This document shows positions 8,405-18,285 of a DNA stretch of 42,498 bases, piece after piece. Origin of the DNA: an uncultured Bacilli bacterium. GTDB lineage: Bacteria; Bacillota_I; Bacilli_A; RF39; UBA660. Numbering within the stretch: position 1 is the stretch's first letter; each line of letters begins with the position of its first letter. The stretch lies in NCBI GenBank assembly GCA_947589275.1, contig CANQAQ010000005.1, forward strand, positions 1-42,498. The letters run 5' to 3'. The notes under the pieces are model-generated. The model saw nothing but the letters and a program-made list of their open reading frames with translations. It was not told where the DNA came from and ran no database searches. Both the position numbers and the translations under genes were made by a program.

Positions 8405-9313
8405 ATGGAAAAAATTGAAATTAAAAAGATTCTAGAAAGCGTAGATAAAGAGAAATTTTCACACATTCTAATTTGTGTAGATAGATGGGATTACGACTAT
8501 TTTGTAAAGTATGTAAAAAGGGAAGAAGACATTGATGAATTTATTGAAAATTTCTTTAAAGAACATAAAGGTGGAATGTTTGGTATAGAAGAAGTATATA
8601 ATTTAGATTTAGATATTGATATGCAATTATCTGAATTTAGATCAAACCATAGAGAAAAGGCAAATAAAAGTATAATAGTAAATAAAAATTCAGAAAATAA
8701 GATAATAATAGAAAATGCATTAAAATATGCAACCAAAAAGCACGAAGGTCAATATAGAAAGAGTAAGGAACAAAAACCCTATATTATTCATCCAATAAAT
8801 GTAGCTAATTTGTTAAGAAAATATAAACAATCACATAAAATAGAAACTTTAGTTGCAGCTGCATATCTTCATGATACTATTGAAGATACTGATACTACTT
8901 TTTATGAATTAGTAGATAAATTTGGTATTGAAATTGCTGCATTAGTTAGAGAAGTTTCAACTGATAAAGATTTAAAAAATGAAATAGGTAAAGCTAAATA
9001 TTTAGCAATAAAAATGAAAAACATGTCTAACTGGGCGCTTGATATAAAATTATGTGATCGACTTGATAATATTTCTAGTTTAGTAGATGTTGATAAAGAA
9101 TTTAGAAATCGTTATATAAAAGAAACATTATACATAGTAAGTTACATTATAAATAATCGTAAATTAACTAATACACAAGTAAAAATAATTAAAGATATTA
9201 TAAATATATTAAATATAATTATTACGTATAGTTATGATGATTATTTTAAAGAAAAGAATGATATTAATAATTTAATACTTCTATTAAATCAAAAAGAAGC
9301 TAGCACATGCTAG
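8405..9313 (+). CDS. N-terminal uncharacterised module fused to a SpoT/Mesh1-like HD phosphohydrolase domain
   Basis: Histidine/aspartate signature: ALKYATKKHEGQYRKS..YIIHP, AYLHDTIEDTDTT, KLCDRLDNISSL. No RelA synthetase or TGS seen. Confidence 0.75.
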   Translation: MEKIEIKKILESVDKEKFSHILICVDRWDYDYFVKYVKREEDIDEFIENFFKEHKGGMFGIEEVYNLDLDIDMQLSEFRSNHREKANKSIIVNKNSENKIIIENALKYATKKHEGQYRKSKEQKPYIIHPINVANLLRKYKQSHKIETLVAAAYLHDTIEDTDTTFYELVDKFGIEIAALVREVSTDKDLKNEIGKAKYLAIKMKNMSNWALDIKLCDRLDNISSLVDVDKEFRNRYIKETLYIVSYIINNRKLTNTQVKIIKDIINILNIIITYSYDDYFKEKNDINNLILLLNQKEASTC

Positions 9314-9322
9314 TTTCTTTTT
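9291..9322. terminator. Terminator hairpin between convergent HD gene and rlmH
   Basis: AAAGAAGCTAGCACATGCTAGTTTCTTTTT. Confidence 0.6.
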
Positions 9323-9773
9323 ATTTGTGATATGTTTCATTATTAATTATTTTATACGATCTATATATTTGTTCTACTAACATAACTCTAAACATTTGGT
9401 GAGGAAATGTCATTTTTGAAAAAGATAATTTAAAATTACTTTTTTTCTTAATATCTTCATGTAGACCATAAGATCCACCAATTATAAAACAAATATTGCT
9501 ATGATGTGTTAATATTTCATTTATTTTATCTGAGAAATCTTTACTTGATATATTATTACCATCTATCTGTAATGTAATTATATAATCTCTGTTAGAAATA
9601 TACTTTAATATATTATCTCTTTCTACTTCAAGTGTTTTAGTTATATCATAACTTTCATCCTGAACTTCTATAATATTTATTTTTGTATATTTAGATAATC
9701 TTTTTATATATTCATTTAAAGCATCAATAAAATATTTTTCTTTTATTTTACCTACAGCTATTATTTTAATCAT
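9321..9773 (-). CDS. rlmH: 23S rRNA (pseudouridine(1915)-N(3))-methyltransferase RlmH
   Basis: IKIIAVGKIKEKYFIDALNEYIKRL; FIIGGSYGLHEDI; SFSKMTFPHQMFRVMLVEQIYRSYKI. Confidence 0.96.
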   Translation of the reverse strand: MIKIIAVGKIKEKYFIDALNEYIKRLSKYTKINIIEVQDESYDITKTLEVERDNILKYISNRDYIITLQIDGNNISSKDFSDKINEILTHHSNICFIIGGSYGLHEDIKKKSNFKLSFSKMTFPHQMFRVMLVEQIYRSYKIINNETYHK

Positions 9774-10537
9774 ACTTCAATTAACTCCGTACATTTATTT
9801 TGTTTTGCAATCATAACATTATTAAATCTTATATTTCTTTTTTTTAATTCCTCATTAAATGTTTCAAGTACTTTTTCTTCTGTATTATTATGCTCACTTA
9901 TATGTGCAAAAATAATAGTTTTTGTATTTTTTCCTATAAACTCACATAAATAACTACTTGCTTGATTATTTGATAAATGTCCTTTATCACTAATTACTCT
10001 TTGCTGTAAATAATATGGATATGGTCCTTCTCTTAACATTCTTACATCATGATTACTTTCTAAGATATATAAACTATTATCTTTTAAGTCTTCAAAATAT
10101 TTTTTATTTATATATCCAGTATCAGTTATATATACTAAAGATGAAGAATTATGTTTTATTATAAATCCTATACTCTCTCCTGCATCATGGGATGTTTTTA
10201 TAGTTTTTATAGTTAAATCTTCAATTATAGCTTTTTTATCTTCATAAATTTGATATCTAAAATTACCTATTTCTTTAGTAAGTAATGTTAATAATTTCTC
10301 AGTAACATATATTATTGGATTATATTTTTTTATAAATACTTTTAGTCCCTTTATGTGATCTGTATGAATATGTGTTACAAGTATATGTGATATATCTTTT
10401 GGATCAATGTTTAAATTAATTAAAGAATTTTCTACATAAGAACTGGTTGTTCCAAGATCAATTAATAATTTAACTTTATCTGTCATTAATAAGGTAGAAT
10501 TACCTTTACTACCACTAGATAAAACACATACTTTCAT
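9770..10537 (-). CDS. MBL-fold metallohydrolase, YycJ/WalJ-like
   Basis: VLSSGSKGNSTLL; THIHTDHIKG; gene order next to rlmH as commonly seen for this family. Confidence 0.85.
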   Translation of the reverse strand: MKVCVLSSGSKGNSTLLMTDKVKLLIDLGTTSSYVENSLINLNIDPKDISHILVTHIHTDHIKGLKVFIKKYNPIIYVTEKLLTLLTKEIGNFRYQIYEDKKAIIEDLTIKTIKTSHDAGESIGFIIKHNSSSLVYITDTGYINKKYFEDLKDNSLYILESNHDVRMLREGPYPYYLQQRVISDKGHLSNNQASSYLCEFIGKNTKTIIFAHISEHNNTEEKVLETFNEELKKRNIRFNNVMIAKQNKCTELIEV

Positions 10538-12030
10538 TAGTATAATTTAAATGGATCTATTGGATCTCCACCTATTCTTACTTCATAATGAAGATGAGTT
10601 CCTGTTGAAGAACCACTATTTCCCATAGTTCCAATTACTTGTCCTTTTGATACTCTTTGACCAACTGATGTATAAACAGTATTCAAATGTCCATATTTAA
10701 CAACCATTCCATTACCATAATTAACATATATAACATTACCATATCCACCACCACAAGTACTACCTAAATATCCTTGCCCTGGACATGAATTTACAACTTC
10801 TGTTACAACCCCACTACCAATTGAATATATTGGAGAACCAAATCCACTACCTGATATATCTATACCTGCATGTAATCTACCCCAACGATAACCAAAATAA
10901 CTTGTTACTTTATATGTAGATATAGTTGGCCATCCCCAGTTACCTGAAACTTGTGCAGGAGTTCCTCCACCAGTATAACCATTTTCATATTTTTTTGTTC
11001 CTTTTAATACAACTTTATTTATAGGTTCAACTATAACTGTAGCATTTGTAATTATTGCAGGTTGTTCTTCACCATTTACATATTTAACTTTTGAAGTTAC
11101 TCTTTGAACACCATTTACGCCCTCTGTTTGAGTTTTTGTTGAACCAACATATAAACTACTATCTTCTTTTTCAACTGTATCAAATGGTTTAGGCATATCC
11201 TCAACAACGTGTTTTTCAACTACTATACTAAAAATAGGATCAATAAGCGCTATACTAACTGTTTGTCCAACACTAAGAAGATTATTACTACTAGTAAATT
11301 CAGGATTAACTATTAAAAACTCTTCAATACCAAGTTGATTATTAAAAGCAACTGTTTCAATAGTATCACCTGGTTTTACTATATATTCTTCATCTTTATC
11401 TAAAGAACCAAATAACAGATATTTTGTTAATGTTGTCTCATCAGTAAATATAAGTTCATTTGTAGGAATAAGAGCTTCTTTAATATTTATAGTTTCATCT
11501 ATATATATATTTTCTATTAAACTACCTGTTGTTTCTATTTCTTCTTGCATATCCTTTTCATATAGATCTACTTGTTTTGAATCTACAAAAACATTTAAAA
11601 CCTTTTTAGTTGCTTTATCAAATAAATCTTTCTCTAATAAATTTATACTTTTTTCATTACCTTCTGAATCAGTTATAGTAACAACATACCCTTTAATAGT
11701 AAAACTTTTTTCTTCTTTTATTTTTTCATATATTTCTTTCTCAGACAAAACATTATCTGTATGTGTTACACACTTTTCTATATCTATTCCATTTGGAACA
11801 TATACTTTATCAACATCATAGTCTTCTTTTAATTCTTTTTGTTCTTTATCAATATATTTTTCCAAAGAACTTTTAGAATTTATTGTACCTAATAATTTAC
11901 CATCCAAATAAACATTATATACTTCTTTTGGAAAATCTTCATTTTCTTTAACAGTACCTGTAAATGTAATAATAATTAAAGATACTATTACCGATATTAT
12001 TATAGGTATATATGATTTTAATTTATTCAT
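10537..12030 (-). CDS. Membrane-anchored M23 peptidase with LysM and G5-like domains
   Basis: N-terminal TM; VKPGDTIETVAFNNQLGIEEFLIVNPEF (LysM); G5-like segment; HAGIDISG...GHLNTVYTSVGQRVSKGQVIGTMGNSGSSTGTHLHYEV (M23). Confidence 0.88.
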   Translation of the reverse strand: MNKLKSYIPIIISVIVSLIIITFTGTVKENEDFPKEVYNVYLDGKLLGTINSKSSLEKYIDKEQKELKEDYDVDKVYVPNGIDIEKCVTHTDNVLSEKEIYEKIKEEKSFTIKGYVVTITDSEGNEKSINLLEKDLFDKATKKVLNVFVDSKQVDLYEKDMQEEIETTGSLIENIYIDETINIKEALIPTNELIFTDETTLTKYLLFGSLDKDEEYIVKPGDTIETVAFNNQLGIEEFLIVNPEFTSSNNLLSVGQTVSIALIDPIFSIVVEKHVVEDMPKPFDTVEKEDSSLYVGSTKTQTEGVNGVQRVTSKVKYVNGEEQPAIITNATVIVEPINKVVLKGTKKYENGYTGGGTPAQVSGNWGWPTISTYKVTSYFGYRWGRLHAGIDISGSGFGSPIYSIGSGVVTEVVNSCPGQGYLGSTCGGGYGNVIYVNYGNGMVVKYGHLNTVYTSVGQRVSKGQVIGTMGNSGSSTGTHLHYEVRIGGDPIDPFKLY

Positions 12031-12041
12031 TATTAAACTCC

Positions 12042-13382
12042 TTAATCTTCTTCTTTTGTATAATTTGAGAATGTACTTGTATTTTTCTTAAATAATAATT
12101 CTATAGTTGTTGTTGGTCCATTACGATGTTTTGCTATTATAAACTCACTTATAGATATATTTTTTTCCATTTTTGCTTCTTTATTGTAGTAATCATCTCT
12201 ATAAAGAAATGCAACTATATCAGCATCTTGTTCTATAGAACCAGATTCTCTAAGATCACTCATAAGTGGTCTTTTATCATCTCTACCTTCAACGGCACGT
12301 GAAAGTTGTGCAAGCGCTATTACTGGAACATTAAGCTCCATAGCCATAGTTTTAAGTCCTCTTGATATTTCAGCAACCTCTTGTTGTCTATTTCCAGAAT
12401 ATTTATTACTACCTGATATTAATTGCAAATAATCTATAATAACTATCCCTAACCCATCTTTTGATGCTGAAAGTCTTCGACATTTACTTCTAATATCTCC
12501 AATTGTAATACCAGGAGTATCATCAATATAAATATTTGTATCCGCTATTTGGCTTATACCCTCGCTTAATCTTTTCCAATCATTATTGTCAAGTCTACCT
12601 GTTCTAAGCTTATTACCATCTATTTGGGATAATGAAGAGAACATACGTGTAACTAATTGTTCAGCATTCATTTCAAGATTAAATATTGCAACTGCTTTAT
12701 TTGTAGTTTTTGCAATGTTAGTAGCAACATTTAACGCAAATGCTGTTTTACCCATTGCAGGTCTTGCTGCTATTATAATAAGTTCATTTTCATGTAATCC
12801 AGATGTTATTTTATCAATTTCATAGAAACCTGTTGCAAGGCCAGTTATTTCACCTTTTTGCTCTGCTAATTTTTCAAGATCAGATTGTGCTTTAAATACA
12901 ACATCTTGTATTTTATGAAATTCTGATGTTCTACGTGTTTTTACTACATTTAAAATTTTCATCTCAGCGCTACTTAAAATATCATTAACATCCCCATCAT
13001 CCATATAAGAAGTATTTGCAATATCATTTGATACATCAATTAATTTTCTAAGTATAGCCTTATCATGAACAATATTTATATAATAATCAACATTTGATGC
13101 ACTTGGTACAGAATTAATAATTTCCAATAAATATTCTATATTACCTACACTAGATAAAGTTTTATTTTTTTCTAATCTATCAGTAACTATAGTAATATCT
13201 ATAGGAACACCTTCATTATTAAGTTCTTCTAATACATCATAAATTTTCATATGAGCTTCTAGATAAAAATCATCTCTTGATAACTCATCACATATTTTTT
13301 GTAGTGCATATTTAGAAAGAAATGCTGAACCTATAACAGATTGTTCCGCAACCAAACTATATGGAATATTTCTTTTATCCAT
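12042..13382 (-). CDS. dnaB: Replicative DNA helicase
   Basis: LVAEQSVIGSAFL; IIAARPAMGKTAFALNVA; IVIIDYLQLI; DLRESGSIEQDADIVAFLYRDDYY. Confidence 0.97.
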   Translation of the reverse strand: MDKRNIPYSLVAEQSVIGSAFLSKYALQKICDELSRDDFYLEAHMKIYDVLEELNNEGVPIDITIVTDRLEKNKTLSSVGNIEYLLEIINSVPSASNVDYYINIVHDKAILRKLIDVSNDIANTSYMDDGDVNDILSSAEMKILNVVKTRRTSEFHKIQDVVFKAQSDLEKLAEQKGEITGLATGFYEIDKITSGLHENELIIIAARPAMGKTAFALNVATNIAKTTNKAVAIFNLEMNAEQLVTRMFSSLSQIDGNKLRTGRLDNNDWKRLSEGISQIADTNIYIDDTPGITIGDIRSKCRRLSASKDGLGIVIIDYLQLISGSNKYSGNRQQEVAEISRGLKTMAMELNVPVIALAQLSRAVEGRDDKRPLMSDLRESGSIEQDADIVAFLYRDDYYNKEAKMEKNISISEFIIAKHRNGPTTTIELLFKKNTSTFSNYTKEED

Positions 13383-13388
13383 AATATA

Positions 13389-13832
13389 CTACTCCTTTAC
13401 TAAATTAATCCTTATATTTGCAATAACTTTTGAATGTAGTTCTACTTTAGCAATATGTACCCCAAGTGAACTAATTGAATCATTAATACTTATTTTCTTC
13501 TTATCTATTTTGTAACCCATACTAAACAATTTATCAGAAATTTGTTTAGTTGATATACTACCAAAAACTTTATCATCTTTACCCGTTTTTACCTTAAAAA
13601 CTATATTTAACTTTTCAATTTCCTCTTTTATTTTTTTAGAATCTTCTATAATTTTATCTTCTTTGCTTTTTTTATCTGATAATTGATTATTAAGTATTTC
13701 ATTACTTCTTTTAGTATACTTAATAGCATAACCATTTTTAATTAAATAGTTCTGTGCATAACCATCTTTTACCTCTTTTATTTCATCTTTTTTTCCTTGA
13801 CCTTTTACATCTTTTATAAATATAACTTTCAT
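13389..13832 (-). CDS. rplI: 50S ribosomal protein L9
   Basis: [31 protein letters not shown]; start moved to the MKV methionine (track start 13856). Confidence 0.93.
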   Translation of the reverse strand: MKVIFIKDVKGQGKKDEIKEVKDGYAQNYLIKNGYAIKYTKRSNEILNNQLSDKKSKEDKIIEDSKKIKEEIEKLNIVFKVKTGKDDKVFGSISTKQISDKLFSMGYKIDKKKISINDSISSLGVHIAKVELHSKVIANIRINLVKE

Positions 13833-13945
13833 AAAATCCTTCTTTCTTAAAAACAATTATGCATAATCATTATACAACATTTTAAAAAGAATGTCAGTAC
13901 CTATCATATAAAATATTGTTTTACATTATTATAATAAATTAAAAA

Positions 13946-13963
13946 AAGAACAATTTTGTTCTT
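13946..13963 (-). terminator. Terminator at rpsR 3' end
   Basis: Minus strand AAGAACAA AA TTGTTCTTTTTTT. Confidence 0.65.
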
Positions 13964-14177
13964 ATTTTGTAAATGGTAATATTGCCATCATACGTGCTCT
14001 TTTAATTTGAATAGCTACTACTCTTTGATGTTTTGCACAAGTACCAGTAACTCTTCTTGGTAATATTTTACCTTTTTCATTTATATATTTACGTAAATCT
14101 TCTGCATTTTTATAATCTAAATCTTTACCAGCACATAGTTGACAAACCTTTTTTCTTTTTCTTCTAAATTCTGCCAA
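13962..14177 (-). CDS. rpsR: 30S ribosomal protein S18
   Basis: [65 protein letters not shown]. Confidence 0.97.
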   Translation of the reverse strand: MAEFRRKRKKVCQLCAGKDLDYKNAEDLRKYINEKGKILPRRVTGTCAKHQRVVAIQIKRARMMAILPFTK

Positions 14178-14201
14178 GGTTAATCCTCCTTTTCATAATA
14201 T

Positions 14202-14663
14202 TTAAAATGCTATATCATCATCGCTTATTTCAATAGAATCACCAAAATCAGCAAATACTTCCTCACTCATATCAGTTGTTTGATTACTATCATTATTAAA
14301 AGCAAAGTCTGATGGTGTTACATCATTTTCTACTCTACTTTGAGCTTGTGATTTTGTTTCTAAAAATTGAACATTGTCAGCTACTACATCAGTTGTATAA
14401 ATACGTTGTCCATCTTTCTCATAACTTCCTGTTTGTATTCTACCTTCAACAGCGATTAAACTTCCTTTTGTAACATATTTTTTTACATTTTCTGCTTGCT
14501 TTCTCCATACAATAATATTTATGAAGTCTGCTTCTCTTTGACCATTTTGATTTTCAAATGGTCTATTTACTGCTAAAGTAAACCTTGCACTTGGCACATT
14601 ACTAGCAGTATATCTTAATTCTGGATCTCTAGTTACACGTCCGATTAATACTACTTTATTCAT
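14202..14663 (-). CDS. ssb: Single-stranded DNA-binding protein
   Basis: [19 protein letters not shown]...; C-terminal acidic tip DDDIAF; start set at MNKV (track start 14681). Confidence 0.96.
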   Translation of the reverse strand: MNKVVLIGRVTRDPELRYTASNVPSARFTLAVNRPFENQNGQREADFINIIVWRKQAENVKKYVTKGSLIAVEGRIQTGSYEKDGQRIYTTDVVADNVQFLETKSQAQSRVENDVTPSDFAFNNDSNQTTDMSEEVFADFGDSIEISDDDIAF

Positions 14664-14681
14664 ATTACACCTACTTTTCAA

Positions 14682-14966
14682 TTATTTATCAAGTTTTACA
14701 ATTAAGTGACGAATTATATCTTCACTTATTAATGCTAATCTATCAAATTCATTAATTGCTTCTATATTTGATTCAACATTAATTAGAAAATAATATCCAC
14801 TTTTATGTTTATTTATTTCATATGCTAATTCTTTTTGACCCATTTCTTTAGAACTTAGTACTTTTGCACCATTTTCAGTTAAGATAGTCTCAAATTTTTT
14901 AAATGTATCTTGAACTGCTTTCTCTTCTAAATCAGGTCTTACAATGAATAAAATTTCATATTTCAT
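14682..14966 (-). CDS. rpsF: 30S ribosomal protein S6
   Basis: MKYEILFIVRPDLEEKAVQD...KELAYEINKHKSGYYFLINVES. Confidence 0.95.
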   Translation of the reverse strand: MKYEILFIVRPDLEEKAVQDTFKKFETILTENGAKVLSSKEMGQKELAYEINKHKSGYYFLINVESNIEAINEFDRLALISEDIIRHLIVKLDK

Positions 14967-14991
14967 TTTGACACCTCCCTTTGGACTAATG

Positions 14992-15025
14992 GCCTACATA
15001 ATAGGCAGAGAGTAAATAATTACTC
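14992..15025 (-). promoter_or_regulatory. Tandem hairpins in rpsF leader (possible S6:S18-type leader)
   Basis: Minus strand GAGTAA TTAT TTACTC then GCCTA TTATG TAGGC between promoter and rpsF RBS. Confidence 0.5.
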
Positions 15026-15033
15026 GCAGAATT

Positions 15034-15062
15034 ATTATAACAGATTGAGTCTTTATTGTAAA
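15034..15062 (-). promoter_or_regulatory. Sigma-A-type promoter for rpsF-ssb-rpsR
   Basis: Minus strand TTTACA - 17 nt - TATAAT. Confidence 0.7.
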
Positions 15063-15122
15063 TAATAATATTGATTTTTAGTTATAATATGATATACTTA
15101 TATTAGTTGAAAGGCACATATT

Positions 15123-15380
15123 ATGAATAAGAAAGCTATGAAATATATAATTATTTTATTATTTATACCATTAATTATATTATTTATTATTCGTATTACA
15201 AATTATAATAAGATTAATAATATGGACACTTCTTATAATGGTATTGATATTCCAAATTATAAAAATGATAAAAACAATATAATAAAAAGAAGTGATCATT
15301 ATATATATTTAAGTGTTTTTAGTTTAGTATTTATATCTGGAGGAGTATATTTATATATAAAATCAAAAAGAGGATTATAA
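15123..15380 (+). CDS. Small two-TM membrane protein of unknown function
   Basis: 85-aa ORF with hydrophobic segments at both ends and a following terminator. Confidence 0.55.
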   Translation: MNKKAMKYIIILLFIPLIILFIIRITNYNKINNMDTSYNGIDIPNYKNDKNNIIKRSDHYIYLSVFSLVFISGGVYLYIKSKRGL

Positions 15381-15390
15381 TCCTCTTTTT
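15365..15390. terminator. Bidirectional terminator
   Basis: Perfect inverted repeat AAAAAGAGGATTATAATCCTCTTTTT. Confidence 0.8.
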
Positions 15391-16488
15391 TTATACATTA
15401 AATCTAAATACACAAATGTCACCATCTTGCATTATATAATCTTTACCTTCAAGTCTCATTTTTCCAGATTCCTTTGCACCTTTTTCACCATTATATTTTT
15501 GGTAATCAGAAAAAGATATAACTTCTGCTTTAATAAAGCCCTTTTCAAAATCACTATGTATTAATCCTGCACATTGTGGAGCTTTCATTCCTTTTCTAAA
15601 TGTCCATGCTTTTACTTCTTTTTCACCAGCAGTAAAATATGTTTCTAATCCAAGTAATGTATAAGTTGCTTTAATTAATTTATCTAATCCACTTTCATTA
15701 ACTCCAAGTTCTTTTAAAAATAAAATTTTATCTTCTTCGTCAAGTTCACTAAGTTCACTTTCAACTTTTGCACATAACATTACAATTTGTGAATTTTCTC
15801 TTTCAGCATATTCTTGAACTTTTTTAACATAATCATTGCCTGATTGAATATCATTTTCTATAACATTTGCAACATAAATTATTGGTTTCTTAGTAAGTAA
15901 TTTAAATGACTTTAATATTCTTTCTTCATCTTCATTATATTCTAAATTTCTAGCAGGGATATTTTTTTCTAATGCCAGTTTAATTTTTTTTAATAAAGAA
16001 ACTTCAAATAATGCATCCTTATCTTTTGTAGTTATAGCTTTTTTTTCTATTTTAGATAACCTAGATTCTATTATTTCCATATCAGATAAGATTAATTCTA
16101 AATTTATTATTTCTATATCTCTTATTGGATCAGTATTACCTTCAACATGTGTTATATTAGTATCATCGAAACATCTAACAACTTCACATATACAGTCAAC
16201 TTCCCTTATATGCGATAAAAATTTATTTCCTAAGCCTTCACCTTTTGATGCGCCTTTAACTAAACCAGCAATATCAGTAAATTCAAATGAAGTTGGTACA
16301 ACTCTTTCTGGCGATACCATATCTTTTAATACTTCAAGTCTTTTATCAGGAACAAATACAATTCCAACATTAGGTTCTATAGTTGCAAAAGGATAATTTG
16401 CAGCTAATATATTTTTCTTAGTAATAGCATTAAATAAGGTTGATTTCCCAACATTTGGAAGACCAACTATTCCTGCTGTTAATCCCAT
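15391..16488 (-). CDS. ychF: Redox-regulated ATPase YchF
   Basis: GIVGLPNVGKSTLFNAIT; NYPFATIEPNVG; C-terminal MRLEGKDYIMQDGDICVFRFNV. Confidence 0.97.
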   Translation of the reverse strand: MGLTAGIVGLPNVGKSTLFNAITKKNILAANYPFATIEPNVGIVFVPDKRLEVLKDMVSPERVVPTSFEFTDIAGLVKGASKGEGLGNKFLSHIREVDCICEVVRCFDDTNITHVEGNTDPIRDIEIINLELILSDMEIIESRLSKIEKKAITTKDKDALFEVSLLKKIKLALEKNIPARNLEYNEDEERILKSFKLLTKKPIIYVANVIENDIQSGNDYVKKVQEYAERENSQIVMLCAKVESELSELDEEDKILFLKELGVNESGLDKLIKATYTLLGLETYFTAGEKEVKAWTFRKGMKAPQCAGLIHSDFEKGFIKAEVISFSDYQKYNGEKGAKESGKMRLEGKDYIMQDGDICVFRFNV

Positions 16489-16564
16489 AAAAATACCTCA
16501 TTTCTTCTAATAGTATATCATATTAGTTAATTATGTTCTACTTATAAATTATTCTTTATTTAAA

Positions 16565-16584
16565 AATGCACTACATAGTGCATT
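16565..16584 (-). terminator. Terminator at 3' end of AbgT-family gene
   Basis: AATGCACTA CA TAGTGCATT followed by T-rich sequence on the minus strand. Confidence 0.55.
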
Positions 16585-18097
16585 ATATAACTGGATATAC
16601 ATTTGGTCCTATTGGAGCTCTTAAAATATACCAAGATATTATTATAAATAACCATAATATTGTTGTAGCTATAAAATATGGAGTTAGTAATTTATAACAT
16701 TTTTTTATACTAAAATCATTTTTACTATAAAGTCCAATAAAACCTAAAAATATTACAAAATATGGAAATAATGGTGTTATTATACTTGATACTGAAGATG
16801 CTAATCTAAATATTGCCAAAGTAAATTCTGGTGTTATATTTGACTTCATAAACATAGGAATAAGCATTGGAGCAAAAATTGTCCACTTGGATGATATTGA
16901 TGTAAGAAATATATTTGAAACAAATATTGCTATAAATGATAAAATAATAAGTAATATAAGTGAGAAGCCACCCTTTTCAATTAAATTAAATAAATTTATT
17001 ACTATAACATTACCAATATTTGAATATTTAAATATTGCAATAAATTGAGATGCAGCAAAAATTAATATTAACATCTCTCCTATACCATTTAAACTATTTG
17101 AAAGTAATTTAATTATATCCTTATCAGATTTAATCTGTTTTGTACTTAAACCATATATTAAAGAACAAATAACTATTGATATTGATACTATATATAGTAT
17201 TCCATTTACGAATGGAGAATTTGCACCAAATAGCTGGTTTACATATAAATCTTGACTTGTATCTAATAAAGCACCTGATAATGGTAAATTTGGTATTATT
17301 GAATAAACAAAAAATATAATCATTATTATTAGTGCTATAAAACTATTTCTCAAACCTAATTTATCATTTTTTTCATTTACTTCTATTTCTTCTTCACCAA
17401 TCCTAACAGGTCTAGTTCTAGCAATTATCTCAGTCATAGTAGATAATAATAGAGCTAAAAGAAGTGTAGATATTACTATAAAAAACAAATTACCAGTATA
17501 ACCATATACATAATCTGAATCTATAATATTAACAGATGATTTAGCTAATTCTATTAAACTATAATCTAATGAAGTAATAAATAGATTTATATTTTCACCA
17601 ACAGCTGTACTAACAAAGGCCATTGTCATACCTACAATTTGACTTCTTTTATATTCAGTAAATAATATTGCTGCTATTGGAATCATTATAACAAATGACA
17701 AATCTGTACTAAAACCTAATACTATACAAAATAAAGAAAATATAAAAAATGCTGTTCTTCTTGGAATAACTTTTGCAATTTTAGAAAATATTGATTTAAA
17801 AAATCCAACCTTTATACCAAAACCAACTGATGCAAGACCAATTATCAAAGTTCCTAATGGCATAAATTTTAAAAAATTATTAATACACTCTCCAAATATA
17901 AATTTAAAACCTTCCATACTAATTAACGATTCTACAGTTACTACTGATGTAGTAGTTGCAAGTGATGGAGATATTTCAACAGAAGTTCCTTGAAAATTTA
18001 ATAATGATAATATAAAGCTAAGTATGATAGTTATTAAACTTAGAATTACAAAAAACCATACTGGATGAAGTTCTCGTTTTTTAGCTAAATTTTCCAT
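16583..18097 (-). CDS. AbgT family transporter
   Basis: ELHPVWFFVILSLITIILSFILSLL; FIFSLFCIVLGFSTDLSFVIMIPIAAILF; ITPLFPYFVIFLGF; multipass. Confidence 0.88.
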   Translation of the reverse strand: MENLAKKRELHPVWFFVILSLITIILSFILSLLNFQGTSVEISPSLATTTSVVTVESLISMEGFKFIFGECINNFLKFMPLGTLIIGLASVGFGIKVGFFKSIFSKIAKVIPRRTAFFIFSLFCIVLGFSTDLSFVIMIPIAAILFTEYKRSQIVGMTMAFVSTAVGENINLFITSLDYSLIELAKSSVNIIDSDYVYGYTGNLFFIVISTLLLALLLSTMTEIIARTRPVRIGEEEIEVNEKNDKLGLRNSFIALIIMIIFFVYSIIPNLPLSGALLDTSQDLYVNQLFGANSPFVNGILYIVSISIVICSLIYGLSTKQIKSDKDIIKLLSNSLNGIGEMLILIFAASQFIAIFKYSNIGNVIVINLFNLIEKGGFSLILLIILSFIAIFVSNIFLTSISSKWTIFAPMLIPMFMKSNITPEFTLAIFRLASSVSSIITPLFPYFVIFLGFIGLYSKNDFSIKKCYKLLTPYFIATTILWLFIIISWYILRAPIGPNVYPVI

Positions 18098-18285
18098 TAT
18101 CTCACCTCTAATACCTTTTTTAATTTTTTATTAAATTCAACTCTTGGAAGCATTATTACTCTTCCACAATTTATACATTTAATTTTTATATCTACACCTA
18201 TTCTAATTATTTCCCATTCATTTGATCCACATGGATGTTGCTTTTTCATTACAACTTTACTACCTAATTTATAATCATTTTTCAT
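18097..18285 (-). CDS. DUF951 domain protein
   Basis: GSKVVMKKQHPCGSNEWEIIRIGVDIKIKCINCGRVIMLPRVEFNKKLKKV. Confidence 0.88.
   Translation of the reverse strand: MKNDYKLGSKVVMKKQHPCGSNEWEIIRIGVDIKIKCINCGRVIMLPRVEFNKKLKKVLEVR

Noticed and set aside
8497-8736. 79-aa minus ORF
   Set aside because: Antisense to HD-domain gene.
12293-12308. CACGTG-centred sequence in dnaB as a parS site
   Set aside because: Only the CACGTGAAA half matches the TGTTTCACGTGAAACA consensus; the left arm does not. I saw no convincing parS by eye, though a motif scan should be run.
12586-12825. 79-aa + ORF
   Set aside because: Antisense to dnaB.
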